Part shown: in pieces, positions 22,881 to 30,345 of the stretch
How positions within the stretch are numbered: position 1 is the stretch's first letter
How the letters are laid out: each line of letters opens with the position of its first letter
Assembly (NCBI RefSeq): GCF_001282115.1
Contig: NZ_LJBR01000033.1
Location: 1 to 49,479 of the forward strand
Reading direction: 5' to 3'
Source: Streptomyces sp. NRRL B-24085
GTDB taxonomy: Bacteria > Actinomycetota > Actinomycetes > Streptomycetales > Streptomycetaceae
DNA: 49,479 nt
Translations under genes and position numbers: made by a program
Notes under the pieces: generated by a model
Told to the model about the DNA's origin: nothing
What the model saw: the letters and a program-made list of their open reading frames with translations, nothing else
Database searches by the model: none

Positions 22881-23837
22881 TCAGTCCTCCGGAAGGTCCT
22901 GCGGCTCCACCGCCCCGGGCGGTACCACGGCCACCGGGCTCGCCGCGTGCAGCAGGACGGCCTGGGTGACGGACCCCATCATGCGGGCCGGCGCCAGCAG
23001 GCGGCGCCGGTGCCGGCCGACGACGACCAGGTCGGCGCCCTGGGAGGCCGCGACCAGATGCCCGGCCGCGTCGCCCGGCAGCACGTGCGGCTCGGCCACG
23101 ACTCCGCGGTGCCGGGCGCTGTGCGGGGCGAGGAAGCCCTCGGCGAGGGCCCGGGTCTCGTTCTCCACGGCGTCCTGGTCGATCTTCGGCGGGATCATCT
23201 CGCCCGGGGTCGCCCAGCCCTGGAGGGGCCACTGGTAGGCAGCGATCACCTGGAGGCGGGCGCCGCGCAGGCCGGCCTCGGTGTACGCGAAGTCGAGGGC
23301 GGCGTCGTCGGGGCTGTCCACGTGCAGGCCGACGACCACCCGCGGGCCCGGCCCGGCGGGCGCCTCGCCGTCGGCCTGGCGTCCGGGTCGGGGCACGACA
23401 ACCACGGGGCACTCGGCGTCACGGGCGGCGGCCATGCCGTTGGAGCCGAGCAGCAGACTGGCGAAGCCGCCGCGGCCCCGGGAGCCGAGCACCAGGAGCT
23501 GGGCGCCGGAGCCCAGTTCGGGCAGCACGGCACCGGGCGCGCCCTCGACTCCGAGGTACTCCGTCCGCGGTCGGCCGGGGCCGTCGGGGCGGTCCGGCCC
23601 GTCGGTGCGGTCGGGGCGCTCCTCCAGATAGGTGCGTACCCGGTCGAGGACGGGATCGTCGTCCGCGTCGGGCGGACCGGCGACGAGGACGTCGGGCTGG
23701 GCCCAGACGGCGTACTGCCGGACATGCACCACCCGCAGCGGCGCTCCGCGTCGGCGGGCCGCGTCGAGTGCCCAGTCCAGGGCGCGCAGGCTGTCGTCCG
23801 AACCGTCCACCGCGGCGATCACCGGCAGGGTGCTCAT
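22881..23837 (-). CDS. Tandem universal stress protein (two Usp domains)
   Basis: A 318-residue protein with two Usp folds. The first (residues 1-150) starts VIAAVDGSDDSLRAL and ends with a good ATP-binding loop GSRGRGGFASLLLGSNG. The second (about 165-305) has VVVGLHVDSPDD and a weakened loop VVGRHRRRLLAPARMMGSV, so it may bind nucleotide poorly. Actinobacterial tandem Usp proteins are induced by oxygen limitation, stationary phase or stress and have signalling roles that are not fully defined. Its own promoter lies in the 171-bp gap upstream. The CGNR gene follows. Confidence 0.88.
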   Translation of the reverse strand: MSTLPVIAAVDGSDDSLRALDWALDAARRRGAPLRVVHVRQYAVWAQPDVLVAGPPDADDDPVLDRVRTYLEERPDRTDGPDRPDGPGRPRTEYLGVEGAPGAVLPELGSGAQLLVLGSRGRGGFASLLLGSNGMAAARDAECPVVVVPRPGRQADGEAPAGPGPRVVVGLHVDSPDDAALDFAYTEAGLRGARLQVIAAYQWPLQGWATPGEMIPPKIDQDAVENETRALAEGFLAPHSARHRGVVAEPHVLPGDAAGHLVAASQGADLVVVGRHRRRLLAPARMMGSVTQAVLLHAASPVAVVPPGAVEPQDLPED

Positions 23838-24008
23838 GTGTTCCTCACTTCCGGAAGTCGACCCTCCCCCTCCTCGGGTCAGCCTGGCTCAGGCGTCGGC
23901 CCCGGGAAGGTGCTCAAGGTCGCGTGTCCGGAAAATCGGAAGGAACACCGCCGGATCGGCCCGTCGGTTCACGCACCCATGTGCTCACCCGCAGGTGAGG
24001 TCTCGCTC

Positions 24009-24251
24009 TCAGGTGAGGTCGAACTCCCCCTCCCGCGCCCCTGACACGAACGCGCCCCACTCCGCGGGGGTGAAGATCAGGGAAGGGCTCTCCGGGCGGC
24101 CGCTGTTGCGCATCGCGATGAACCCCTCGACGAAGGCGATCTGGACATCCCCCAGACCGCGGCTGCTCGAGTGCCAGTCGGCGTTGCTCAGGTCCAGCTC
24201 CGGCTTCTCCCAGCCCATGAGCGGCTGCTGCTGGATGGTGGTCTCGGCCAC
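24009..24251 (-). CDS. DUF397 small protein
   Basis: An 80-residue protein with the DUF397 pattern: LDLSNADWHSSSRGLGDVQI near the start, FVEGFIAMRNSGRPESPSL in the middle and a tail with FTPAEWGAFVSGAREGEFD. DUF397 proteins are abundant in Streptomyces and usually pair with a helix-turn-helix (Scr-type) partner gene next door. Here no such partner is adjacent, so it is an orphan copy. The GTG start is preceded by GGGAGGAG. Likely a regulatory partner protein acting elsewhere. Confidence 0.85.
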   Translation of the reverse strand: MAETTIQQQPLMGWEKPELDLSNADWHSSSRGLGDVQIAFVEGFIAMRNSGRPESPSLIFTPAEWGAFVSGAREGEFDLT

Positions 24252-24346
24252 GTCCCTGCTCCTCCCGATCGCTTCGTCCGCGGCCAGCCTAGCGATCGAC
24301 TCCGACCGCCGACAGGCCACGTGAGGGGGACCTTTCAGGAGGCGTT

Positions 24347-25513
24347 TCACGCATTCGGGGGCTCGGACCCCACGAGCCACATGGCGAAGAACTGGGATCC
24401 GCCGCCGTAGGCGTGTCCCAGCACCCTGCGGGCGCCCTCCACCTGGTGCTCCCCGGCCTGTCCGCGTGCCTGGAGGGCGGCCTCGGCGAACCGGATCATG
24501 CCGGAGGCGCCGATCGGATTGGTGGACAGGACGCCGCCCGACATGTTGACGGGCAGGTCCCCGTCCAGCTCGGTGACCCCGGCCTCGGTGAGCTTCCAGC
24601 CCTCGCCCTCCTCGGCGAAGCCGAGGTTCTCCAGCCACATGGGCTCGTACCAGGAGAACGGCACGTACATCTCGACGGCGTCGATGTCCCGGCGCGGGTC
24701 GGCGATCCCGGCCTGCCGGTACACGTCGGCCGCGCAGTCCTTGCCGGCCTGGGGGGACACGGCGTCCTTGCCGGCGAACAGCGTGGGCTCGCTGCGCATG
24801 GCACCGCCCAGCATCCAGGCGGGCGGCCGGGGCGCGCGGGCGGCTCCGGCCCGGTCGGTGAGCACCATGGCGCAGGCGCCGTCGGAGGAGGGGCAGGTCT
24901 CCGAGTAGCGGATCGGGTCCCAGAGCATGGGCGAGGCCTGGACCTTCTCCAGGGTGATGTCGTGCTCGTGCAGGTGCGCGTACGGGTTCTTGAGCGCGTT
25001 GCGGCGGTCCTTGTACGCCACCAGGGAGCCGACGGTGTCGGGCGCGCCGGTGCGCCGCATGTACGCGCGTACGTGTGGCGCGAAGAAGCCGCCCGCCCCG
25101 GCCAGCAGGGGCTGCTGGAAGGGGATCGGCAGGGACAGGCCCCACATGGCGTTGGACTCGGACTGCTTCTCGAAGGCGAGGGTCAGGACGGTGGCGTGCA
25201 CCCGGGCGGCCACCAGGTTCGCGGCGACCAGGGCGGTGGAGCCGCCGACGCTGCCCGCGGTGTGCACCCGCAGCATCGGCTTGCCCACCGCGCCGAGCGC
25301 GTCGGCCAGGTACAGCTCCGGCATCATGACGCCCTCGAAGAAGTCGGGCGCCTTGCCGATCACCACGGCGTCGATGTCGGCCCAGGTCAGCTCGGCGTCC
25401 TCCAGGGCCCTCTGGGCGGCCTCCCGGACGAGCCCGGCGATCGACACGTCCCGGCGGGCCGCGACGTGCTTGGTCTGGCCGATGCCTACGACGGCCACGG
25501 GCTCCTTGCTCAT
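24347..25513 (-). CDS. ltp3: Thiolase-fold lipid-transfer protein, Ltp3-like
   Basis: A 388-residue thiolase-superfamily protein closely resembling, from memory, mycobacterial Ltp3 (Rv3523): shared stretches include VGKAPDFFEGVMMPEL, HTAGSVGGST, FFAPHVRAYMRRTGAP and LGHAYGGGSQFF. The position of the thiolase nucleophilic Cys is HTAGSVGGS, with no Cys, so it is not a normal thiolase; relatives work as retro-aldolases or auxiliary subunits in steroid side-chain removal. Third gene of a tight operon with the DUF35 and Ltp4-like genes: its ATG overlaps the previous stop (ATGA). The DUF35 protein is the expected partner subunit. The steroid substrate is inferred from the mycobacterial locus. Confidence 0.85.
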   Translation of the reverse strand: MSKEPVAVVGIGQTKHVAARRDVSIAGLVREAAQRALEDAELTWADIDAVVIGKAPDFFEGVMMPELYLADALGAVGKPMLRVHTAGSVGGSTALVAANLVAARVHATVLTLAFEKQSESNAMWGLSLPIPFQQPLLAGAGGFFAPHVRAYMRRTGAPDTVGSLVAYKDRRNALKNPYAHLHEHDITLEKVQASPMLWDPIRYSETCPSSDGACAMVLTDRAGAARAPRPPAWMLGGAMRSEPTLFAGKDAVSPQAGKDCAADVYRQAGIADPRRDIDAVEMYVPFSWYEPMWLENLGFAEEGEGWKLTEAGVTELDGDLPVNMSGGVLSTNPIGASGMIRFAEAALQARGQAGEHQVEGARRVLGHAYGGGSQFFAMWLVGSEPPNA

Positions 25514-26553
25514 CGGGGATCCCCTTCGAGTACGGCGACCAGGTTCTGCTGGAGACAGGGCCCGGAGGTGGCGTGGGCGAGGGCGCGGTCGGACTCGCCC
25601 CGGTGCACACGGGCGGCTGCCTCGCCGATGCGGGCGAGACCGGCGGCCATCATCGGGTTGGCGGCGAGGGCGCCGCCGGACGGGTTGACCCGCACGGAGT
25701 CGTCGAGCCGCAGCGCCTTGCGCAGGACGACCTCCTGCGAGGTGAACGGAGCGTGCAACTCGGCGGTGTCCACGGGTCGTTCGAAGACCCCGGCCTTCTC
25801 GGCCGCGAGGCGTGTGGAGGGTGAGTCGGTCAGGTCGCGGACCCCGAGCGAGTGGGCCTCGATGCGGTGGTCGATGCCGCGGATCCAGGCGGGGCGCCCG
25901 CACAGTTCCCTGGCCCGCTCCCCCGCCGCGAGGACCACGGCGGCCGCCCCGTCCCCGACGGGCGGGCAGTCCCCGGTGCGCAGCGGCCGTACGACGTAGT
26001 CCCCGTGCGGCACGGGTCCCTTGAGCTGGGCGCGCGGGTTGCCGGTGGCGCGGCTGCGGGCGCCGATCGCCGCCAGCTCGTGCTCGTCGGTGTCGCCCGC
26101 GTCGATGAGGGCCTGGGCCTGGAGGGCGGCGAGGGCCACGGAGTCGGGCCACAGCGGGGCGAGGTAGTACGGGTCGAGCTGCCGGGTGAGCACGTCCCGG
26201 AGGGAACCGGGCGAGGACTTGCCGTAGGAGTACACCAGCGCGGTGTCGGCGTCCCCGGACAGCAGCTTGGTCCACGCCTCGTACAGCGCCCACGCCCCGT
26301 CCGTCTCGACGTGCGACTCGGAGATGGGCGGCCAGGCGCCCACGCCGTCGAGGGCGAGGGTGAAGGAGAAGGCGCGCCCGGCGAGGTAGTCGCAGGAACC
26401 GGAGCAGGTGAAGCCGATGTCGGCGGTCTTCAGGCCGGTCTGCGCGAGGACGTCGTGCAGGACCGGCATGAGCATCTCCACCTCGGACAGTTCGTCGGTG
26501 GAGCGCAGGGTGTCGGACTTGGCGAAGGCGACGACCGCGATGTCACGGGTCAC
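25510..26553 (-). CDS. ltp4: Thiolase-fold lipid-transfer protein, Ltp4-like
   Basis: A 347-residue thiolase-fold protein resembling, from memory, mycobacterial Ltp4 (Rv3522): CSGSCDYLAGRAFSF, ISESHVETDGAWALYEAW, NPSGGALAANPM and HATSGPCLQQNLVAVLEG. The thiolase Cys site is replaced by an ESHVETDG context, so classical thiolysis is unlikely. The GTG start overlaps the stop of the upstream DUF35 gene (GTGA), and its stop overlaps the ltp3 ATG, so the three should be translated together. A longer upstream reading frame is rejected because it lies inside the DUF35 gene. Expected role: one subunit of an aldolase or thiolase complex acting on an acyl-CoA with a branched or steroid skeleton. Confidence 0.83.
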   Translation of the reverse strand: MTRDIAVVAFAKSDTLRSTDELSEVEMLMPVLHDVLAQTGLKTADIGFTCSGSCDYLAGRAFSFTLALDGVGAWPPISESHVETDGAWALYEAWTKLLSGDADTALVYSYGKSSPGSLRDVLTRQLDPYYLAPLWPDSVALAALQAQALIDAGDTDEHELAAIGARSRATGNPRAQLKGPVPHGDYVVRPLRTGDCPPVGDGAAAVVLAAGERARELCGRPAWIRGIDHRIEAHSLGVRDLTDSPSTRLAAEKAGVFERPVDTAELHAPFTSQEVVLRKALRLDDSVRVNPSGGALAANPMMAAGLARIGEAAARVHRGESDRALAHATSGPCLQQNLVAVLEGDPR

Positions 26554-27491
26554 AGCAGCTCCTTGTAGGTGTCGTACTCCGCGTCGGGTTCGCCGGTCGG
26601 CCGGTAGTGGTCCGGGAAGCGGCCGCCCTCGGTCCACACAGGTTCGACCCGCAGGCCCATGCGGACCTGGTCGTAGGGGATGCCGCCGATCCGGCCGTGC
26701 AGCGCGAGGTCGGCGCCGTCGAGGGCGATGTGGGCGTAGACGTACGGCACTTCGATGTCGAGGGTCCTCGCCTTGATGTTGACGATGCAGAAGGTGGTGA
26801 CCGTGCCGCCCGGGCCCACCTCCACCTGCTCCGACGTAGCGAGACCGCAGGTGGGACAGGCGCCCCGCGGCGGGACGTACACCTTGCGGCAGGACGGGCA
26901 GCGCTCGCCGACGGCCCGGTGCTCGGCGAGGGCGTTGATGTAGGCGGTCTGGGCGCGGCCGGGCGAGTAGGTGTAGTCGAGGCGGGCCTCGGCGACGATG
27001 CCGCGGACCGGGTCCTCGAACTCGCCCGCGTGGGCGGTGACTTCGGAGGCGTCGCCGTCGTAGGGCTCGAAGCAGGAGATGTCGGTGATGGCGCCGGTGC
27101 GTTCCTCGGCCCAGCGGACCCGGACGCGCATCCCGGTGCGGACGGCGTCGGGTCCGGGGGCGTCGAGGGCGTGCAGCAGGGCGGTGTCGGCGCCGTCCAG
27201 GCGCACCAGCACCCAGGCGAAGGGCGTGTCCAGCGGCTGACCGCGCCGGGGCTCGTGGTTCCAGGCCCAGGTGGTGACGGTGCCCGTGAGACCGACGCCG
27301 ACCAGCTCGCGGAGCTCCTCGGCGGTGACGGGGTCGTACTCGACGGGCGGAACCAGCGTGCGCCCGTCACGGGTCCTCACCCCGAGGACCACCCGTTCCC
27401 GCAGCCCGGTCAGGAAGGCGCTCTGCACGGGCCCGAGGGAACGGGTGAAGGGGAATTCGACGACGAGCGGCGCCTTGAGTACGTCAGCCAT
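26550..27491 (-). CDS. Double DUF35/OB-fold acyl-CoA-binding protein, Rv3521-like
   Basis: A 313-residue protein made of two OB-fold DUF35 units. The first (about 45-145) lacks cysteines; the second (about 170-300) carries a zinc ribbon, CPSCRKVYVPPRGACPTCG. The N-terminal PLVVEFPFTRSLGPVQSAFL is, from memory, a hallmark of Rv3521-like proteins. DUF35 proteins form complexes with Ltp-type aldolases, and the OB domain helps channel CoA substrates. First gene of the three-gene operon, in the same order as Rv3521-ltp4-ltp3 of mycobacteria. It starts 96 bases after the hydratase gene; a Streptomyces-type intergenic repeat lies in the gap. Confidence 0.86.
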   Translation of the reverse strand: MADVLKAPLVVEFPFTRSLGPVQSAFLTGLRERVVLGVRTRDGRTLVPPVEYDPVTAEELRELVGVGLTGTVTTWAWNHEPRRGQPLDTPFAWVLVRLDGADTALLHALDAPGPDAVRTGMRVRVRWAEERTGAITDISCFEPYDGDASEVTAHAGEFEDPVRGIVAEARLDYTYSPGRAQTAYINALAEHRAVGERCPSCRKVYVPPRGACPTCGLATSEQVEVGPGGTVTTFCIVNIKARTLDIEVPYVYAHIALDGADLALHGRIGGIPYDQVRMGLRVEPVWTEGGRFPDHYRPTGEPDAEYDTYKELL

Positions 27492-27525
27492 GGGCGCGTG
27501 CCTCCTTCAGAGGTCGGTGCGGGGG

Positions 27526-27570
27526 GCGCCCCCTCAGGGGCGCGGGAAACTGCGCGACCAGCCACGACGG
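27526..27570. repeat. Streptomyces-wide palindromic intergenic repeat
   Basis: The segment opens with a 7-bp stem, GCGCCCC (27526-27532) and GGGGCGC (27537-27543), loop CTCA, followed by GGGAAACTGCGCGACCAGCC. From memory, this block recurs in very many intergenic regions of Streptomyces genomes. Here it separates the hydratase gene from the DUF35 gene and may act as a terminator or processing site. Confidence 0.6.
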
Positions 27571-27587
27571 ACCCGCGGTCAAGGGCA

Positions 27588-28388
27588 CTACGCTCGCCTG
27601 TAACGGGGCGGCCGTTTCTCCGCGAAGGCACGCGCCCCCTCCTTCGCATCAGCGGTGTCGAAGATCGGCCACCCCCGCTTCAACTCGGCGGCCAGCCCGT
27701 CGGTCTCGGTCATCCCGGCCGTCTCGTACACCGAGGCCTTGACCGCCTCGACGGCCAACGGACCGCAGGCGTTGATCAGTTCGGCGATCTCCAGGGCCTT
27801 GGCGAGCGCGGTGCCGTCCGGGACGACGTGCCCGACGAGACCGATGTCGGCGGCCTCGCGCGCGGTGTACGGGCGCCCGGTGAGCAGCATCTCCAGGGCG
27901 TGGGTGCGCGGGATCTGGCGTTGCAGCCGGACCGTCGAGCCGCCGATCGGGAACAGACCGCGCCGGACCTCGAAGAGGCCGAAGGTCGCGGATTCGCCGG
28001 CGACCCGGATGTCGGTGCCCTGGAGCATCTCGGTGCCGCCGGCGACGCAGTGACCCTCGACGGCCGCGATGACCGGCTTGCGCGGGCGGTGGTGGCGCAG
28101 CATCGCCTTCCAGTGCAGGTCGGGGTCGGCGGTCAGCCGGTCCCGGTACTGCTCGCCGCCGGTGTCCTTGCCCGCGAGCGCCTTGAGGTCCATGCCGGCG
28201 CAGAACGAGCCGCCCGCGCCGGTGAACACGACCGAGCGGATCGAGTCGTCCGCGTCCGCCTCCACCCAGCCGTCGTACAGGCCGACCAGCATCGGCAACG
28301 AGAGCGCGTTCTTCGCCTCGGGCCTGTTGAGCGTGAGCACCAGTGTGGCGCCCTCGCGCTGGATGTCGAGGTGTTCCGTCCCACCCAT
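27588..28388 (-). CDS. Enoyl-CoA hydratase/isomerase, EchA19-like
   Basis: A 266-residue crotonase-family enzyme that adds water to an enoyl-CoA. Oxyanion-hole segments are GAGGSFCAGMDLKAL (first) and AAVEGHCVAGGTEML (second), and one catalytic acid is expected in the following GTDIRVAG...FEVRRGLFP region. From memory it matches mycobacterial EchA19, used in cholesterol side-chain breakdown. The ATG start faces the FadD19-like ligase gene across a promoter region with a strong inverted repeat. It is the first gene of the leftward unit that continues with DUF35-ltp4-ltp3, though a repeat element divides them. Confidence 0.87.
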   Translation of the reverse strand: MGGTEHLDIQREGATLVLTLNRPEAKNALSLPMLVGLYDGWVEADADDSIRSVVFTGAGGSFCAGMDLKALAGKDTGGEQYRDRLTADPDLHWKAMLRHHRPRKPVIAAVEGHCVAGGTEMLQGTDIRVAGESATFGLFEVRRGLFPIGGSTVRLQRQIPRTHALEMLLTGRPYTAREAADIGLVGHVVPDGTALAKALEIAELINACGPLAVEAVKASVYETAGMTETDGLAAELKRGWPIFDTADAKEGARAFAEKRPPRYRRA

Positions 28389-28450
28389 GGACCCTCTCCC
28401 CTCTGCCAGAACGAGAACAGGTTGCAGGAGGCGCCGATGCACTTCAAGGG

Positions 28451-28472
28451 TTTTCTGACAGACAGTCAGATT
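28451..28472. promoter_or_regulatory. Inverted repeat operator (TCTGAC-N5-GTCAGA), copy 1
   Basis: TCTGAC (28454-28459) and GTCAGA (28465-28470) are perfect inverted arms with a 5-base spacer, flanked by TT on each side. The site is in the divergent promoter of the hydratase and the FadD19-like ligase. A nearly identical 22-bp site occurs at 40231-40252. Shape and size suit a TetR-family dimer. Confidence 0.75.
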
Positions 28473-28565
28473 TATTCGCGCGAGCCCTTCACAGTCAGGC
28501 CGCCCTTTGCTCTGATGACCGGCGAACCCTCGCAGAGCCGGGCCGGGACCAGTGCAGGAGGAACG

Positions 28566-30182
28566 GTGGAGTACAACCTTGCCGACCTGTTCGAGTCGGT
28601 CGTCGACGTGGTGCCGGACCGTGAGGCGCTCGCGTACCTCGACGTTCCCGGTACGGGTGCGGAGCGCCGGCTGACGTACGCGGAACTGGACGCCGCGGCC
28701 AGTCGTATCGGCCACCATCTGCTCGACAGCGGGGTACGGGCCGGTGAGCACGTCGGACTGCACCTCTACAACGGGGTCGAGTACGTGCAGACGCTGCTCG
28801 GGTGCATGAAGGCGCGGATCGTGCCCGTCAACGTCAACTACCGCTATGTGGAAGAGGAGTTGGTGTACCTCTACCGGGACGCGGATCTGGTGGGTCTGGT
28901 CTTCGACGCCGAGTTCTCGGAGCGGGTGGCGGCCGCGCTGCCGCACACGAAACGGCTGCGGCATCTGATCCGGGTCGGGGCGGCGCAGCCGGGCGGACCG
29001 GCGGCGGTGGACTTCGCGGACGCCGAGGCGTCCGGGTCGCCCGGGCGCGGGTTCCCGAAGCGTTCGGCCGACGACCAGTTCATCATCTACACCGGCGGCA
29101 CCACCGGGATGCCCAAGGGCGTGATGTGGCGCCAGGAGGACCTGTTCTTCTCCGGTCTGGGCGGGGGCGCTCCCACGGGCGAGCCGGTGCGGCGGCCCGA
29201 GGGACTGGCCGAACGGGTCGCGGCGGGCGGGGCCGGGATCACCTTCTTCCCCACTCCCCCGCTGATGCACGGCACCTCGACCCTGACCGCCCTCATCGGG
29301 TTCAACTTCGGCCAACGGGTCGTACTGCACCGCAGGTTCGTGCCCGAGGAGGTGCTGCGGACCGTCGAGCGGGAGAAGGTCAGTGCCATGTCCCTGGTGG
29401 GCGACGCGATGCTGCGGCCGCTCATCGACGCCCTGGAGGGGCCGATGAAGGGCACCGACATGTCGTCGCTGTTCAGCGTGTCCTCGTCGGGCGCGATCAT
29501 GTCGGACACCGTGAGCCGGCAGTTCCGGGCGCTCGTCCCGAACGCCGTGCTGCTCAACAACTTCGGCTCCTCCGAGTCCGGCTTCAACGGGACCGCGACG
29601 GACGACTCCGGCCCCGAGCGGGGTTTCCGGGTGCGGGTCAACTCCCGCACCCAGGTGGTCGATCCGGCCACGCACGAGCCGGTGGCCGTGGGCGAGGTCG
29701 GCCGGGTGGCACAGTGCGGCCATGTGCCGCTCGGCTACTACAACGACCCGGGGAAAACCGCCGACACCTTCTTCGAGAAGGACGGGGAGCGGTGGGTGCT
29801 GCTCGGCGACATGGCCACCGTCGACGAGGAGGGCGTGGTCACGGTCCTCGGGCGGGGTTCGCAGTGCATCAACACGGGCGGCGAGAAGGTGTACCCGGAG
29901 GAGGTCGAGCAGGCGCTCAAGGCGCACCCGGACGTGTACGACGCGCTCGTGGCCGGGGTTCCGGACGTCAAGTGGGGCCACCACGTGGCGGCTGTCGTGC
30001 AATTGCGCCGGGGGGCGGAGCGGATGTCGCTGGACGATCTCCAGACGCACTGCCGGACGCGGCTCGCGGGGTACAAGGTGCCGCGCCAGCTCGTGATCAC
30101 GGATTCCATCCGCCGGTCGCCGAGCGGCAAGGCGGACTACCGGTGGGCGCAGAAGGTGGCGGCGGGCGCGGCAGGGGGCTGA
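28566..30182 (+). CDS. Acyl-CoA synthetase, FadD19-like
   Basis: A 538-residue ATP-dependent acyl-CoA ligase. The P-loop is YTGGTTGMPKGVMW, with later core motifs GSSESGF, GRGSQCINTGGEKVYPEE and the C-terminal catalytic Lys in SPSGKADYRW. The first residues EYNLADLFESVVDVVPDRE and the whole pattern recall mycobacterial FadD19, the ligase for steroid C26 side chains. The GTG start has AGGAGG 3 bases upstream. It is divergent from EchA19-like, mirroring the link between fadD19 and echA19 in mycobacteria. It should start side-chain beta-oxidation; a branched fatty acid is an alternative substrate. Confidence 0.86.
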   Translation: MEYNLADLFESVVDVVPDREALAYLDVPGTGAERRLTYAELDAAASRIGHHLLDSGVRAGEHVGLHLYNGVEYVQTLLGCMKARIVPVNVNYRYVEEELVYLYRDADLVGLVFDAEFSERVAAALPHTKRLRHLIRVGAAQPGGPAAVDFADAEASGSPGRGFPKRSADDQFIIYTGGTTGMPKGVMWRQEDLFFSGLGGGAPTGEPVRRPEGLAERVAAGGAGITFFPTPPLMHGTSTLTALIGFNFGQRVVLHRRFVPEEVLRTVEREKVSAMSLVGDAMLRPLIDALEGPMKGTDMSSLFSVSSSGAIMSDTVSRQFRALVPNAVLLNNFGSSESGFNGTATDDSGPERGFRVRVNSRTQVVDPATHEPVAVGEVGRVAQCGHVPLGYYNDPGKTADTFFEKDGERWVLLGDMATVDEEGVVTVLGRGSQCINTGGEKVYPEEVEQALKAHPDVYDALVAGVPDVKWGHHVAAVVQLRRGAERMSLDDLQTHCRTRLAGYKVPRQLVITDSIRRSPSGKADYRWAQKVAAGAAGG

Positions 30183-30345
30183 CGGCCGGAACCCGGCCCC
30201 GTGCGATTGAACCGAACGTGACGTGCGACCGTACTGGTGGTGGCAGGCTCGGTCACCGGGCGCTGTTCGTCATGCCGTCGCGTCAGAACCCGACGGCGCC
30301 GGCACGGCCGCACGTCACAGCACGACCGCACGGAAGGACCACCGG

